Assembly: GCF_020711195.1 (NCBI RefSeq)
Contig: NZ_JAJFAT010000002.1
Span: 171,123-235,122, forward strand
Source of the DNA: Halanaerobium polyolivorans
GTDB taxonomy: Bacteria; Bacillota; Halanaerobiia; Halanaerobiales; Halanaerobiaceae
DNA: 64,000 bases
Reading direction: 5' to 3'
In this document: positions 16,493 to 25,433 of the stretch, piece by piece
How the letters are laid out: each line of letters opens with the position of its first letter
Position numbering within the stretch: the first letter of the stretch is position 1
Translations under genes and position numbers: made by a program
The notes under the pieces: model-generated
Seen by the model: the letters and a program-made list of their open reading frames with translations, nothing else
Databases searched by the model: none
What the model was told of the DNA's origin: nothing

Positions 16493-17872
16493 TTGAAAAA
16501 ATTTAAAAAAGAAATCAGCTTTTTTGTTGCAATCTTCTTAGCAATTATAGTCTGGAATTTAGAGATAGCAACATTACCTGCTGCTGGCCAAAAGACATTA
16601 GCTTTATCATTAATGACAGTTTTGTTTTGGGCGACAAAAGTAGCTCATCCAGGTTATGTATCTGCCTTATTTTTATCACTATTATTAATCTTTGAAATTG
16701 CTCCCCCAACTGAAGTTTTTTCACTTTGGACTTCATCTTTGATTTATATTATAATTGGAGCCTATCTTATAGCTGCAGCAGTTAAATCTTCTGGCTTAGG
16801 AGAGAGGATTGCCTACAATTTCATTTTAAATTTTGTTAACTCTTATAAAAGCATTATTTATTCAATTTTTATTTTAACGCTTTTTTTAAGCCTCTTAATT
16901 CCTCATCCCTGGCCGCGTTCTTTTTTAATTATGTCAGTTATGGCAGTTGTAATAGAAAGTGCAGGCTTATCAGATGATGATGCGGCAAAAGTAGGTCTGG
17001 CAGTTTTTGCTTTTTCTGTACCTATTTCTATGATATTTTTAACTGGAGACAGTACAATTAACATTCTTGCAGTAGAAATGTCGGGTCAGACTTTGAGCTG
17101 GCTTGGCTGGCTCTATCATATGGGGGTTCCAGCAGCTTTAGCATCAATTTTAACCCTTATTCTATTTTTGAATTTATTTAAAGCTGAAAAAGAAGTAAGT
17201 ATTAATAAAGCAAAAATTGAAGAAAAATTATCAGATTTAGGTTCACTTTCAAATAAAGAAAAAAGAATGATATTCTGGATCACAACTGCTATTATACTCT
17301 GGACAACTGATTCTTTACACGGCATAGATTTAGGCTGGGTTACTTTATTAATTGCTGTTTTAATGGGAATGCCTGTAGTTGGTAATGTCTTAGAAGCTAA
17401 AGACTGGCAGAATGTTCCTATTGGGATTTTGTTTTTCTTAACTGCTGCAGTTTCTATTGGTAGAATTGGTAGTAGTACAGGTATGAATGCCTGGATAGCT
17501 TCTGTTATTTTACCAGCTGAAATTCCAGCTAATATGCTGCTCTTTGCTTTAATGGTTGCTTTAATATCAATTACTTTACATATGTTTTTAGGTAGTGTAA
17601 TAGCAGTAATGGGAATTGCCATTCCATCTTTTATAATATTTGCCGAAGGTTATGGCATAAATCCCTTGGTACCTGCTTTAATGGCATATTCATCTATAGC
17701 CCTTCATTATGTTTTCCCTTTTCATCATTTGAATATCCTGGTAGGTCTAGGCAAACATAATGGCTTATATGATGATAAAAAAGTTATCAAGCTGGGAATA
17801 CCACTAACTATAATTATCATAATTGTAGTTGTATTTGAAGCAATCTGGTGGCAAATAACCGGATTATTATAA
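16493..17872 (+). CDS. SLC13 (DASS) family sodium:anion symporter
   Basis: A 459-residue polytopic membrane protein with about eleven to twelve hydrophobic segments, resembling the divalent anion:Na+ symporter/SLC13 family. Re-entrant-loop-like motifs are visible: the mid-protein TGDSTINILAVE and its C-terminal counterpart around ALHYVFPFHHLNILVG. Family members move dicarboxylates, citrate, sulfate or related oxyanions. The TTG start at 16493 follows GAAGGAG. It lies only 27 bases before moeA, so it appears to be the first gene of the cofactor operon; molybdate, tungstate or sulfate are therefore plausible substrates, but this is inference from position. No modABC genes are in the window. 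Confidence 0.8.
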   Translation: MKKFKKEISFFVAIFLAIIVWNLEIATLPAAGQKTLALSLMTVLFWATKVAHPGYVSALFLSLLLIFEIAPPTEVFSLWTSSLIYIIIGAYLIAAAVKSSGLGERIAYNFILNFVNSYKSIIYSIFILTLFLSLLIPHPWPRSFLIMSVMAVVIESAGLSDDDAAKVGLAVFAFSVPISMIFLTGDSTINILAVEMSGQTLSWLGWLYHMGVPAALASILTLILFLNLFKAEKEVSINKAKIEEKLSDLGSLSNKEKRMIFWITTAIILWTTDSLHGIDLGWVTLLIAVLMGMPVVGNVLEAKDWQNVPIGILFFLTAAVSIGRIGSSTGMNAWIASVILPAEIPANMLLFALMVALISITLHMFLGSVIAVMGIAIPSFIIFAEGYGINPLVPALMAYSSIALHYVFPFHHLNILVGLGKHNGLYDDKKVIKLGIPLTIIIIIVVVFEAIWWQITGLL

Positions 17873-17899
17873 ATAAAAACAGATTTTTGAGGAGGAACT

Positions 17900-19159
17900 A
17901 TGCGAGAATTTTTAGAATTAAACCCACCTAATAAATTTTGGGATAAAATTAAAGAATATTTAGTAAATAAAAAATTAAAAATTGAAAATCTAACTTTAGA
18001 TGATTCACTTGGCAGAATCGCTGCAGAGGATATACTATCACCTGCTGATCTGCCTCCATTTAGCAGATCAACTGTAGATGGTTATGCTGTTAGAGCAGCA
18101 GATACCGCTGGAGCATCTGCTGCTATGCCTTCTTTTTTAGAGCTGATAGGTAGTGTAGAAATGGGTGAGAAAACTGATTTAGAGCTTTCTGAAGGAGAAG
18201 CAGCTGCTGTACCTACTGGTGGGATGCTGCCTAAAGGAGCAGATGCTGTTTTAATGATAGAGAACACTGAAAAGATTGATAATCAGACAATAGAGAGTTC
18301 TAAATCACTGGGAATTGGCGAAAATGTAGTTAAAAAAGCCGAAGATATAGCCCAGGGAGAAATATTATTTAAAAAAAGGCATAAATTTATGGCCCGTGAT
18401 ATAGGAGCATTAGCTGGATTAGGGATTACTAAAATAAATTGTTTTAAGAAAGCTGAAGTAGCTGTAATTTCCACAGGTGATGAACTTATTCCACCTGAGG
18501 TAGAAGCAAAAGCAGGTCAAATAAGGGATATAAATACCTATACAATTGCTTCTTATTTACAAAAAATTGGTGCTTCTCCTAAAAAAGTAGGAATAATTGA
18601 AGATAAATTTGAAAGTTTAAAAAATAGTGTAAAAAATGAACTTGATAAAGATCTTGTTTTAATTTCTGGAGGTAGTTCAGTTGGAATTAAAGATATGACA
18701 ATTGAAATTCTTGACTCATTAGGTGAACCAGGTGTTTTATTACATGGTCTTTCTATTAAACCTGGCAAGCCAACTATACTTGCCATTATAGATCAAAGCA
18801 TTGTGATTGGTTTACCGGGTCATCCTGGTTCAGCCTGGACAGTAACTACAACTTTGGTATCCGAAGTAGTTAAAATGCTAACAGGAGAGAAAGAGATTAA
18901 TGAACTAGGTATAGATGATGAAAAATACATTATTCAAGCTAAATTGAGTAGAGCTGTAGTGTCTGCTAAAGGAAGAGAAGAATATATACCGGTCAAAATA
19001 ACTAAAGATAAAAATGGTGAACTTTTAGCTCTTCCTCAGCTTGGTAAATCCAGTTTAATAACTAATCTGGTTAAAGGAGATGCTGTTTTAAAGATTGACA
19101 GCTATCAAGAGGGAAAAGAATTAGGAGAAATTGTTGAGTTAAGAATAATAGAAAAGTAA
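17900..19159 (+). CDS. moeA: Molybdopterin molybdenumtransferase MoeA (first copy)
   Basis: A 419-residue MoeA, which inserts molybdate (or tungstate) into adenylylated molybdopterin. Order of features: N-terminal domain with PPFSRSTVDGYAVRA, the metal-insertion domain with STGDELIPPE and ISGGSSVG, KPGKPTILAI, GLPGHPGSAW, and the C-terminal beta-barrel domain IV. All residues of the usual active-site loops appear present. ATG 17900 follows GAGGAGG. It is followed after 27 bases by a second, longer MoeA homologue, an arrangement often seen in organisms that use tungsten as well as molybdenum. Confidence 0.93.
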   Translation: MREFLELNPPNKFWDKIKEYLVNKKLKIENLTLDDSLGRIAAEDILSPADLPPFSRSTVDGYAVRAADTAGASAAMPSFLELIGSVEMGEKTDLELSEGEAAAVPTGGMLPKGADAVLMIENTEKIDNQTIESSKSLGIGENVVKKAEDIAQGEILFKKRHKFMARDIGALAGLGITKINCFKKAEVAVISTGDELIPPEVEAKAGQIRDINTYTIASYLQKIGASPKKVGIIEDKFESLKNSVKNELDKDLVLISGGSSVGIKDMTIEILDSLGEPGVLLHGLSIKPGKPTILAIIDQSIVIGLPGHPGSAWTVTTTLVSEVVKMLTGEKEINELGIDDEKYIIQAKLSRAVVSAKGREEYIPVKITKDKNGELLALPQLGKSSLITNLVKGDAVLKIDSYQEGKELGEIVELRIIEK

Positions 19160-19186
19160 ATATTTCATCTAGGAAGGATGGACTAA

Positions 19187-21106
19187 ATGGTTAAAAGATA
19201 TTTAGACAAACTGCCATTGAAAAAAGCAATTGAGATTTTAGAAGAGGAATTTAAGGATTTGAGAGCTGAGACAGAAATTATAGCTGTTGATCAAGCAGTT
19301 GGCAGAGTAACTGCTCAAGGTATTAAAGCTAATAGATCTGCACCAGATTTTTATGCCTCTGCTATGGATGGAATTGCAGTTAAAGCTAAAGATACAGCAG
19401 ATGCCAGCAGCAGGAATCCAATTATTTTAAAAAAAGGTGTTCAAGCTGTACCTGTTGATACTGGTAATCCTATTCCAGAAGGTTTCAATGCAGTTATTAA
19501 AATAGAAGAAGTTAATGAGGTCGATGTAGATAACTATCAAATTGAAAAAAGTGTGCCGGTTTGGAATCATATTCGTTCAATCGGAGAAAGTGTTGTTAAA
19601 GGGAATTTAATTTTAACTGCTGGCCATAAGATCAGAGACTTTGATCTTGGTGCTCTGCTGGAAGCCGGTGTAACTGAGCTTGAAGTTTATAAAAAGCCAA
19701 AGGTAATAATTATACCTACCGGGGATGAACTTGTTAGGCCAAGCAAAGAACTAAAAAAAGGCGAATTAGTAGAATTTAATTCAGCTATGGTTAAATCAGC
19801 TCTTATTAAATGGGGAGCTGAAGTTAAAGTTAGAGATATTATAAAAGATAATAAAGAATTAATAAAAAAAGAAGTTAAAAAGGCAAGCAAAGAATGTCAA
19901 TTGCTCATTATTTTATCAGGCTCTTCTGCAGGCAGAAAAGATTTTACCCGTGATATTTTAAAAGCAGAAGCTAAAATATTATTTCACGGTGTAAATATAA
20001 TGCCGGGGAAACCTATTTTAACAGCTAAATTAGATGATAAAGCAGTTGTTGCTCTGCCTGGTTATCCTATCTCGGCTTTACTAGATAATTATCTTTTTGT
20101 TAGAGAATTAATATATTTATTGCAGGGTCAAAAAGCTGATCAATTTGATCAGGAAGTGGTAGAGGTCAAGCGTAAGATAAGTTCAGATATTGGTTTAGAA
20201 GAGTTTATACGGGTTAATTTGATTGCAGATAGTAATGGTCAAAAGCCTTTAACTGCTGTTCCTTTAAAAAGAGGATCTTCAGCTATGGAATCAATTATAA
20301 AAGCTGATGCAATTTTAAGAATTTCAGAAAATAAAGAAGGATTAGCCCCTGGAGATAAAGCACCTGCAGTTTTATTAAAATCTAAAGCTAAAATTAAAAA
20401 AGATCTACTTTTAATAGGCAGTCACGATCTAAGCCTTGATTTGATCAGGAATGAGATTGCAAAAAGAGGAGCAGATTTTAGGCTTAAATTACAAACTGTT
20501 GGCAGTATGGCTGGTTTAACAGCTCTAAGAAGGGGAGAATCTCACTTAGCAGGGGCACATTTGCTTGATAGTGAAAGTGGAGAATATAATATTTCTTATC
20601 TCAAAAGGTTTTTTAAAAATAAAAAGATGGCCCTAATTAATTTGGTTAATAGAGAACAGGGTTTTTATTTAAAAAAAGGTAATCCTAAAAATATAAGCTC
20701 AATCTCTGATTTAAAAAATAAAGATATTAATTTTGTCAATCGGCAAAGAGGAGCGGGAACAAGGGTATTATTTGATTATTTACTCAAAGAAGAGGGAATA
20801 GATAGCACTCAGATTAATGGTTATAATAAAGAGGAATTTACCCATATTGCAGCAGCAGCAGCTGTCGGTAGAGGTTCAGCAGATGCAGCTTTAGGCATTA
20901 GAGCCGCTGCAGAAGTAATTGGAGTTGATTTCTTGTCTCTTACTAAAGAAAGCTATGACCTTATTTTAGAAGCAGCAATGCTTGATGATCCAAGAATTGA
21001 GTATTTAATTAAATTATTGCGGGAAAAAGAAATTAAAGAGCAAATTAAAGCACTTGGTGGATATGAAGTTAATGCTAGTGGTTCCCTAAAAATTTTAGAA
21101 CTTTAA
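19187..21106 (+). CDS. MoeA fused to a periplasmic-binding-protein-like domain
   Basis: A 639-residue two-part protein. Residues 1 to about 400 form a second MoeA: APDFYASAMDGIAVKA, PTGDELVRP, LSGSSAGRKD, MPGKPILTA and ALPGYPISALLDN. Residues from about 405 to 639 form a PBP-like domain (LLIGSHDLSLDLIRNEIA, AGAHLLDSESGEYN, FVNRQRGAGTRVLFDYLL), the type found C-terminal to MoeA or HTH regulators and related to LysR/molybdate ligand-binding folds. The fused domain may sense or deliver the oxyanion or pathway intermediates; this is inference. Compared with the canonical copy, the first loop has PDFYAS instead of PPFSRS. ATG 19187 follows AGGAAGG. Confidence 0.9.
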   Translation: MVKRYLDKLPLKKAIEILEEEFKDLRAETEIIAVDQAVGRVTAQGIKANRSAPDFYASAMDGIAVKAKDTADASSRNPIILKKGVQAVPVDTGNPIPEGFNAVIKIEEVNEVDVDNYQIEKSVPVWNHIRSIGESVVKGNLILTAGHKIRDFDLGALLEAGVTELEVYKKPKVIIIPTGDELVRPSKELKKGELVEFNSAMVKSALIKWGAEVKVRDIIKDNKELIKKEVKKASKECQLLIILSGSSAGRKDFTRDILKAEAKILFHGVNIMPGKPILTAKLDDKAVVALPGYPISALLDNYLFVRELIYLLQGQKADQFDQEVVEVKRKISSDIGLEEFIRVNLIADSNGQKPLTAVPLKRGSSAMESIIKADAILRISENKEGLAPGDKAPAVLLKSKAKIKKDLLLIGSHDLSLDLIRNEIAKRGADFRLKLQTVGSMAGLTALRRGESHLAGAHLLDSESGEYNISYLKRFFKNKKMALINLVNREQGFYLKKGNPKNISSISDLKNKDINFVNRQRGAGTRVLFDYLLKEEGIDSTQINGYNKEEFTHIAAAAAVGRGSADAALGIRAAAEVIGVDFLSLTKESYDLILEAAMLDDPRIEYLIKLLREKEIKEQIKALGGYEVNASGSLKILEL

Positions 21107-21150
21107 TTCAATTTTAATTATGCTGTGATATATTAGGGAAGGGGTTAAGC

Positions 21151-22116
21151 ATGGAAAATATAAATGACCAATCAGGTAGAAAAATAGATTATTTACGGGT
21201 ATCAATTACAGATCGTTGTAATTTGCGTTGCCATTATTGTATGCCTGAATTAGGAATAAAAGAAAAAAGTCATGATGAGATATTAAGCTATGAAGAAATA
21301 ATTAAAATTGTAAAAAATGCTCAAAAGATTGGCATAAATAAGCTTAGAATTACGGGTGGAGAACCTCTAGTAAGAATTGGTGTTGAAACTTTGATTGAGC
21401 AGTTGTCTAAATTAGGTCTAAAAGATATATCTATGACAACAAATGGTGTTTTGCTGGCAGAGAAAGCGGAAAAACTGAAAAAAGCTGGGCTTGATAGGGT
21501 AAATATTAGTCTAGATACTTTAAAGCGGGACAAATTCAGCAAGATTAGCAGGCGTGATAATTTTTGTGAGGTAATAAAAGGGATTGAGGCTGCTCAAAAA
21601 TACGGCTTAGAACCTGTAAAATTGAATGTAGTAGTTATGAAAAATATCAATGATGACGAAATACTTGATTTTGTTGAATTTGCTAGTAATAATAATCTTA
21701 TAATTCGTTTTATAGAGTATATGCCCTTAGGTGGAGAAACAGCTTCAGAAAACTTTATCAGCAGTAAAGATATAAAAGTTCAAATCAAGAAAAAATTTAC
21801 TTTAGAAAAAGCAGATGCTGTAGGTAATGGACCTGCTAAATATTATTCAATTCAGGGTGGTAAAGCTAAACTAGGCTTTATTTCTGCTTTAACTAATCAT
21901 TTTTGTGCAGACTGTAATCGGCTTAGATTAACAGCAGATGGGAGATTAAAACCCTGTTTAGCAAGTGATTTAGAGCTTAAAATAGACAAAAAAATGACCG
22001 ATGATTTAATATTAGAAAGCTTTAAAAAAGCCTTAGAGATAAAACCTAGAGCTCACAATTTAAACTTTAAAGATAATCTCAAATATAAAAGAACTATGTC
22101 ACAAATTGGAGGTTAA
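21151..22116 (+). CDS. moaA: GTP 3',8-cyclase MoaA (radical SAM)
   Basis: A 321-residue radical SAM enzyme that, with MoaC, converts GTP to cyclic pyranopterin monophosphate. The N-terminal cluster motif is DRCNLRCHYCMP (CxxxCxxC), followed by RITGGEPLVR; the C-terminal second 4Fe-4S site is FCADCNRLRLTADGRLKPCL, and the protein ends in the conserved Gly-Gly (MSQIGG), which is needed for the reaction. The length is typical. ATG 21151 follows GGGAAGGGG. It is followed three bases after its stop by moaC. Confidence 0.96.
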   Translation: MENINDQSGRKIDYLRVSITDRCNLRCHYCMPELGIKEKSHDEILSYEEIIKIVKNAQKIGINKLRITGGEPLVRIGVETLIEQLSKLGLKDISMTTNGVLLAEKAEKLKKAGLDRVNISLDTLKRDKFSKISRRDNFCEVIKGIEAAQKYGLEPVKLNVVVMKNINDDEILDFVEFASNNNLIIRFIEYMPLGGETASENFISSKDIKVQIKKKFTLEKADAVGNGPAKYYSIQGGKAKLGFISALTNHFCADCNRLRLTADGRLKPCLASDLELKIDKKMTDDLILESFKKALEIKPRAHNLNFKDNLKYKRTMSQIGG

Positions 22117-22119
22117 GTT

Positions 22120-22602
22120 ATGGATAAAGCTTTTACTCATCTTGATGAAAATGGAAAAGTAAAAATGGTTGATGTTTCAGAAAAAGATATAACTATGCGT
22201 AAAGCTATTGCAGCAGGAGAAATTCAAATGCAAGCAGAAACTCTGAAAATGATTAAAAGTGGTAAAATAAAAAAAGGAGCTGTGTTAGAAACAGCCAGAA
22301 TTGCTGGAATAATGGGAGCTAAAAAAACTTCGGATTTAATACCTATGTGTCATCCCTTATTATTGAGCAGCATTAAAGTTGATTTTGATAGTGATTTTTC
22401 TGATAGAATAAAAATTAAGGCTGAGGTAAAAAATAGTGGGCAGACAGGTGTTGAAATGGAAGCCTTAACTGCCGTTAATATCAGTGCTCTAACCATTTAT
22501 GATATGTGTAAAGCTGTAGATAAATCAATGGTGATTAAGGAGATAAGATTATTATATAAATCTGGAGGAAAGAGTGGGATTTATGAGCGAAAAGAAGGTT
22601 AA
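22120..22602 (+). CDS. moaC: Cyclic pyranopterin monophosphate synthase MoaC
   Basis: A 160-residue MoaC, which finishes the first step of molybdopterin synthesis after MoaA. Conserved features: FTHLDENGKVKMVDVSEK, IAGIMGAKKTSDLIPMCHPL, VEMEALTAVNISALTIYDMC and the catalytic KAVDKSM region. The gene lies immediately after moaA, and its 3' end overlaps the next gene by about 20-29 bases, pointing to translational coupling. Confidence 0.96.
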   Translation: MDKAFTHLDENGKVKMVDVSEKDITMRKAIAAGEIQMQAETLKMIKSGKIKKGAVLETARIAGIMGAKKTSDLIPMCHPLLLSSIKVDFDSDFSDRIKIKAEVKNSGQTGVEMEALTAVNISALTIYDMCKAVDKSMVIKEIRLLYKSGGKSGIYERKEG

Positions 22603-23092
22603 TAAAATTAAAACTGCAGTTTTAACTATTAGTGATAAAGGTTCTCGGGGTGAACGAGATGATCTCAGTGGCCCAGTTTTAGCAGAAATGATGCTTGAAG
22701 TTGGTGCAGAAATAGTTCACCGAGAAATTATTGCTGATGAAATAGAAGAGATTAAATCTGCTTTAATCTACCTATGTGATCATAAAAATGTTGATTTGAT
22801 TTTAACTACTGGTGGAACAGGTTTTGCTAAAAGAGATATTACACCTGAGGCAACACTTGCTGTAATAGAAAAAGAAAGTCCTGGCTTAACAGAAAAAATG
22901 AGAGCAGATACGATTTCAATTACTCCTAAGGCGGCATTATCTAGAGCAAGGGCAGGAATTAGAAAAAACACTTTAATAATCAATTTTCCGGGCAGTCCAA
23001 AAGCTGTTCGAGAATGTTTGCAATCTATAATAGATATTATTCCTCATGGAGTAGAAATATTAACAGGAGAATTTACTGAACATAGGCATTAA
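22574..23092 (+). CDS. mogA: Molybdopterin adenylyltransferase (MogA/MoaB family)
   Basis: A protein of about 170 residues that adenylylates molybdopterin before metal insertion. Signatures are AVLTISDKGSRGERDDLSGP, TTGGTGFAKRDITPEAT and the C-terminal NFPGSPKAVRE. The start is either GTG 22574 (five bases after GGAGG) or ATG 22583 (MSEKKVNK, 14 bases after it); either way it overlaps the end of moaC. Naming MogA versus MoaB is not decisive from sequence alone. Confidence 0.9.
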   Translation: MGFMSEKKVNKIKTAVLTISDKGSRGERDDLSGPVLAEMMLEVGAEIVHREIIADEIEEIKSALIYLCDHKNVDLILTTGGTGFAKRDITPEATLAVIEKESPGLTEKMRADTISITPKAALSRARAGIRKNTLIINFPGSPKAVRECLQSIIDIIPHGVEILTGEFTEHRH

Positions 23093-23119
23093 CTATTTAT
23101 ATTTGTGAGGTGAGAGATT

Positions 23120-23566
23120 TTGGAAGCTAAAGTCTTAGCGGTTTGTAAGAGTAAAAACAAGGGTACTGTTAAAAGGCCAGTAGAAAAAGGTTATTTAAAA
23201 GAAAATTATGGCCTTAAAGGTGATTCTCATGCCGGCAAATGGCATCGACAGTTGAGCCTTTTGGATAATAGCAGTATTGATAAAATGAGAGGAAAAGGTT
23301 ATGAACTTCAGTTTGGAGATTTTGCAGAGAATATAACAACTGAAGGTTTAAAAAAATTGTCTGAACTTCCTCTAGGAAGCAGATTAAGAATAAATAATGA
23401 TATAATAATTGAAATTACCCAGATAGGGAAGAAATGCCACCATGACTGTGAAATTTTAGAGGTAATAGGTGATTGTGTAATGCCTAGAGAAGGAATATTT
23501 GCTAAAGTAATTAGTGGTGGTGAAATTAAGGCTGGAGACAAAATTGAAATTTTAGAGAATGATTAG
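23120..23566 (+). CDS. MOSC domain protein
   Basis: A 148-residue stand-alone MOSC domain (named after the C-terminal domain of molybdenum cofactor sulfurase). The family core is seen: NYGLKGDSHAGKWHRQLSLL, FGDFAENITTEGL, and the conserved cysteine region KKCHHDCEI followed by GDCVMPREGIFAKV. MOSC proteins bind molybdenum cofactor or carry sulfur for it. The start is TTG 23120 after GAGGTGAG. Position between mogA and a MobB-like protein supports a role in cofactor maturation or transfer. Confidence 0.9.
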   Translation: MEAKVLAVCKSKNKGTVKRPVEKGYLKENYGLKGDSHAGKWHRQLSLLDNSSIDKMRGKGYELQFGDFAENITTEGLKKLSELPLGSRLRINNDIIIEITQIGKKCHHDCEILEVIGDCVMPREGIFAKVISGGEIKAGDKIEILEND

Positions 23567-23598
23567 AAGAATTAATTTAAGCTTAGGAGGTATTAAAA

Positions 23599-24204
23599 AT
23601 GGAAATGATAGGAGTCAGTGCATCTGCAAGTAAAGCTGGCAAGACAACTTTAATTTCCTTAATGCTAAAAAATAGCCGCTACAAAGATGCCGTAATCAAA
23701 ACTTCGGTTGATAATGAATTAGATCAATATAAAGTGATCAATGATCCAAAAATAATTAATCAATCAGGTACAGATACCAGCAGATTTGTTGAACATGGTG
23801 CAGATAAGGTGATTTTAATGCAGAGCCCAGCTGCTGAGCTGCCAAGTGCATATCAAATAGCAAGAAGCTTGCTTGCTGATGGTATAGAAAGATTATTTAT
23901 TGAAGGTAATACAATAATTAATTTTTTAAACCCTGATTTATTATTTTATTTAGAAAATAAAGATCAACCAGAAAAAGAATCAGCAAAAATGGTAAAAAAT
24001 AGAGCCTCTATTAAAATAAATACCAATCTTATTTTACAGACAAATGATTTAAGCAATCTAACTTTTGATATCCAGGCAGATAAGTTAAGCTGTTATCAGG
24101 CCCATCTCTTAGCAGATCTCTTTAATCTAAAACTAGGAGAAGTTGGGAAAATAGTGAAAGAACAGGATGTTAAAATTATTAAATGTATGCTGGGGCTTTT
24201 TTAA
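23599..24204 (+). CDS. P-loop NTPase, MobB-like
   Basis: A 201-residue protein with a Walker A motif in GVSASASKAGKTTLIS (residues about 5-20), typical of MobB-type GTP-binding adaptor proteins of molybdenum cofactor synthesis. A Walker B-like hydrophobic strand ends in RLFIEGN, and the rest (after about residue 110) is not strongly conserved with MobB as I remember it. Genomic position at the end of the cofactor cluster is the main support for the role. ATG 23599 lies eight bases after AGGAGG. A strong terminator follows. Confidence 0.75.
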   Translation: MEMIGVSASASKAGKTTLISLMLKNSRYKDAVIKTSVDNELDQYKVINDPKIINQSGTDTSRFVEHGADKVILMQSPAAELPSAYQIARSLLADGIERLFIEGNTIINFLNPDLLFYLENKDQPEKESAKMVKNRASIKINTNLILQTNDLSNLTFDIQADKLSCYQAHLLADLFNLKLGEVGKIVKEQDVKIIKCMLGLF

Positions 24205-24244
24205 AAAGATAGTTATTTAAACTCTAATCAGAAGCTGATATGGG

Positions 24245-24300
24245 AAAAGAGATTTTAAAAAAGTTAGTTTTTTGGCTAATAATCTCTTTTCTTTTTTTTT
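24245..24300 (+). terminator. Terminator of the cofactor operon
   Basis: AAAAGAGATT (24245-24254) pairs with AATCTCTTTT (24281-24290), followed by C and nine T residues. Confidence 0.85.
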
Positions 24301-24307
24301 GATAAAC

Positions 24308-24336
24308 TTGACTAGTAGTCGAAAAAGTGATATAAA
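24308..24336 (+). promoter_or_regulatory. Promoter of the fab operon with a palindrome over its -35
   Basis: TTGACT (24308-24313), 17-base spacer, TATAAA (24331-24336). A perfect inverted repeat GACTA-G-TAGTC (24310-24320) overlaps the -35 element, where a repressor would block RNA polymerase. Firmicute fab operons are commonly controlled by FapR or FabT/FabR-type repressors, but the half-sites here do not clearly match either consensus as I know it. Confidence 0.55.
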
Positions 24337-24368
24337 TTTACTTAGACCAATAAAGGAAGGTGAATATT

Positions 24369-25358
24369 TTGCGAAGAGCTACAATAACAGGATTGGGTAA
24401 ATATCTGCCGGAAAAGGTGATGACCAATAAGGATCTAGAGGAAATTGTTGATACTAGTGATGATTGGATTAAAGCCAGAACCGGTATTGAAGAACGTCGA
24501 ATAGCTGCTGATGATGTAACAGCTTCTGATTTAGGAGTTAAAGCAGCTGAAGAAGCTCTTGAAAAAGCCGGGCTAAAAGCAGATCAGCTTGATCTAATCA
24601 TTGCTGCTACAATAACACCTGATATGATGTTTCCTGCTACTGCTTGCTTGATTCAAGATAGAATTGGAGCAAGTAAAGCCGCTGCTTTTGATTTAGAAGC
24701 TGGATGTTCAGGTTTTGTATATGCTGTTAGTGTTGCCAGTAACTTTATTGAATCAGGTATGTATGATAATGTAATGGTTGTTGGTACAGAAGTTTTATCA
24801 AAAATTTTAAATTGGGAAGATAGAGGAACCTGTATTTTATTTGGTGATGGTGCAGGTGCAGCAGTTTTACAGGCCACTGATAAAGGTGGGATACTTGCCT
24901 CAGATCTTGGTTCAGATGGATCCGGAGCAGATACTTTATATATGCCTGGAGGAGGTTCATTAAAACCTGCTTCTCATCAAACAGTTGATAATAGAGAACA
25001 TTATCTGTATATGGAAGGGAATCAGGTTTTTAAATTTGCAGTTAAAACAATGGGCAAAGCTTCATTAAAAGTTCTTAAAAAGGCAGGTTTAAACAAAGAT
25101 GATGTAGATTTATTGGTACCTCATCAAGCAAATACAAGGATTATTGCTTCATCTGCCAAAAGATTGAAGCTGGAGCCTGAACAGGTTTTTGTCAATTTAA
25201 ATAAATATGGTAATACATCTGCTGCTTCAGTACCGATTGCTCTTGCTGAGGCGGAAGAAAAAGGTTTAGTTAAAAATGGAGATACTGTAGTTTTAGTTGC
25301 TTTTGGTGCTGGTTTAACCTGGGCATCTGCAGTATTAGAATGGAATGACCTAAAATAA
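24369..25358 (+). CDS. fabH: 3-oxoacyl-[ACP] synthase III
   Basis: A 329-residue FabH, which starts fatty acid synthesis by condensing acetyl-CoA with malonyl-ACP. The Cys-His-Asn triad is visible: AGCSGFVY with Cys at about 113, VPHQANTRI and NKYGNTSAAS. GDGAGAAVL and the N-terminal ITGLGKYLPEKV are family hallmarks. TTG 24369 (MRRATITGLG), six bases after GGTG, is preferred over GTG 24360, which overlaps the ribosome site. First gene of fabH-fabD-fabF. Confidence 0.96.
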   Translation: MRRATITGLGKYLPEKVMTNKDLEEIVDTSDDWIKARTGIEERRIAADDVTASDLGVKAAEEALEKAGLKADQLDLIIAATITPDMMFPATACLIQDRIGASKAAAFDLEAGCSGFVYAVSVASNFIESGMYDNVMVVGTEVLSKILNWEDRGTCILFGDGAGAAVLQATDKGGILASDLGSDGSGADTLYMPGGGSLKPASHQTVDNREHYLYMEGNQVFKFAVKTMGKASLKVLKKAGLNKDDVDLLVPHQANTRIIASSAKRLKLEPEQVFVNLNKYGNTSAASVPIALAEAEEKGLVKNGDTVVLVAFGAGLTWASAVLEWNDLK

Positions 25359-25433
25359 TTTTTAAAATAAAATAGCTTAAATAAATATTTAGATCAGTAA
25401 TAGTGAAAATATTAATTATCTGGAGGTTTGAAA

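Noticed and set aside
17116..17622. 168-codon open frame antisense to the SLC13 permease
   Set aside because: Composition is a mirror of hydrophobic helices; no ribosome site.
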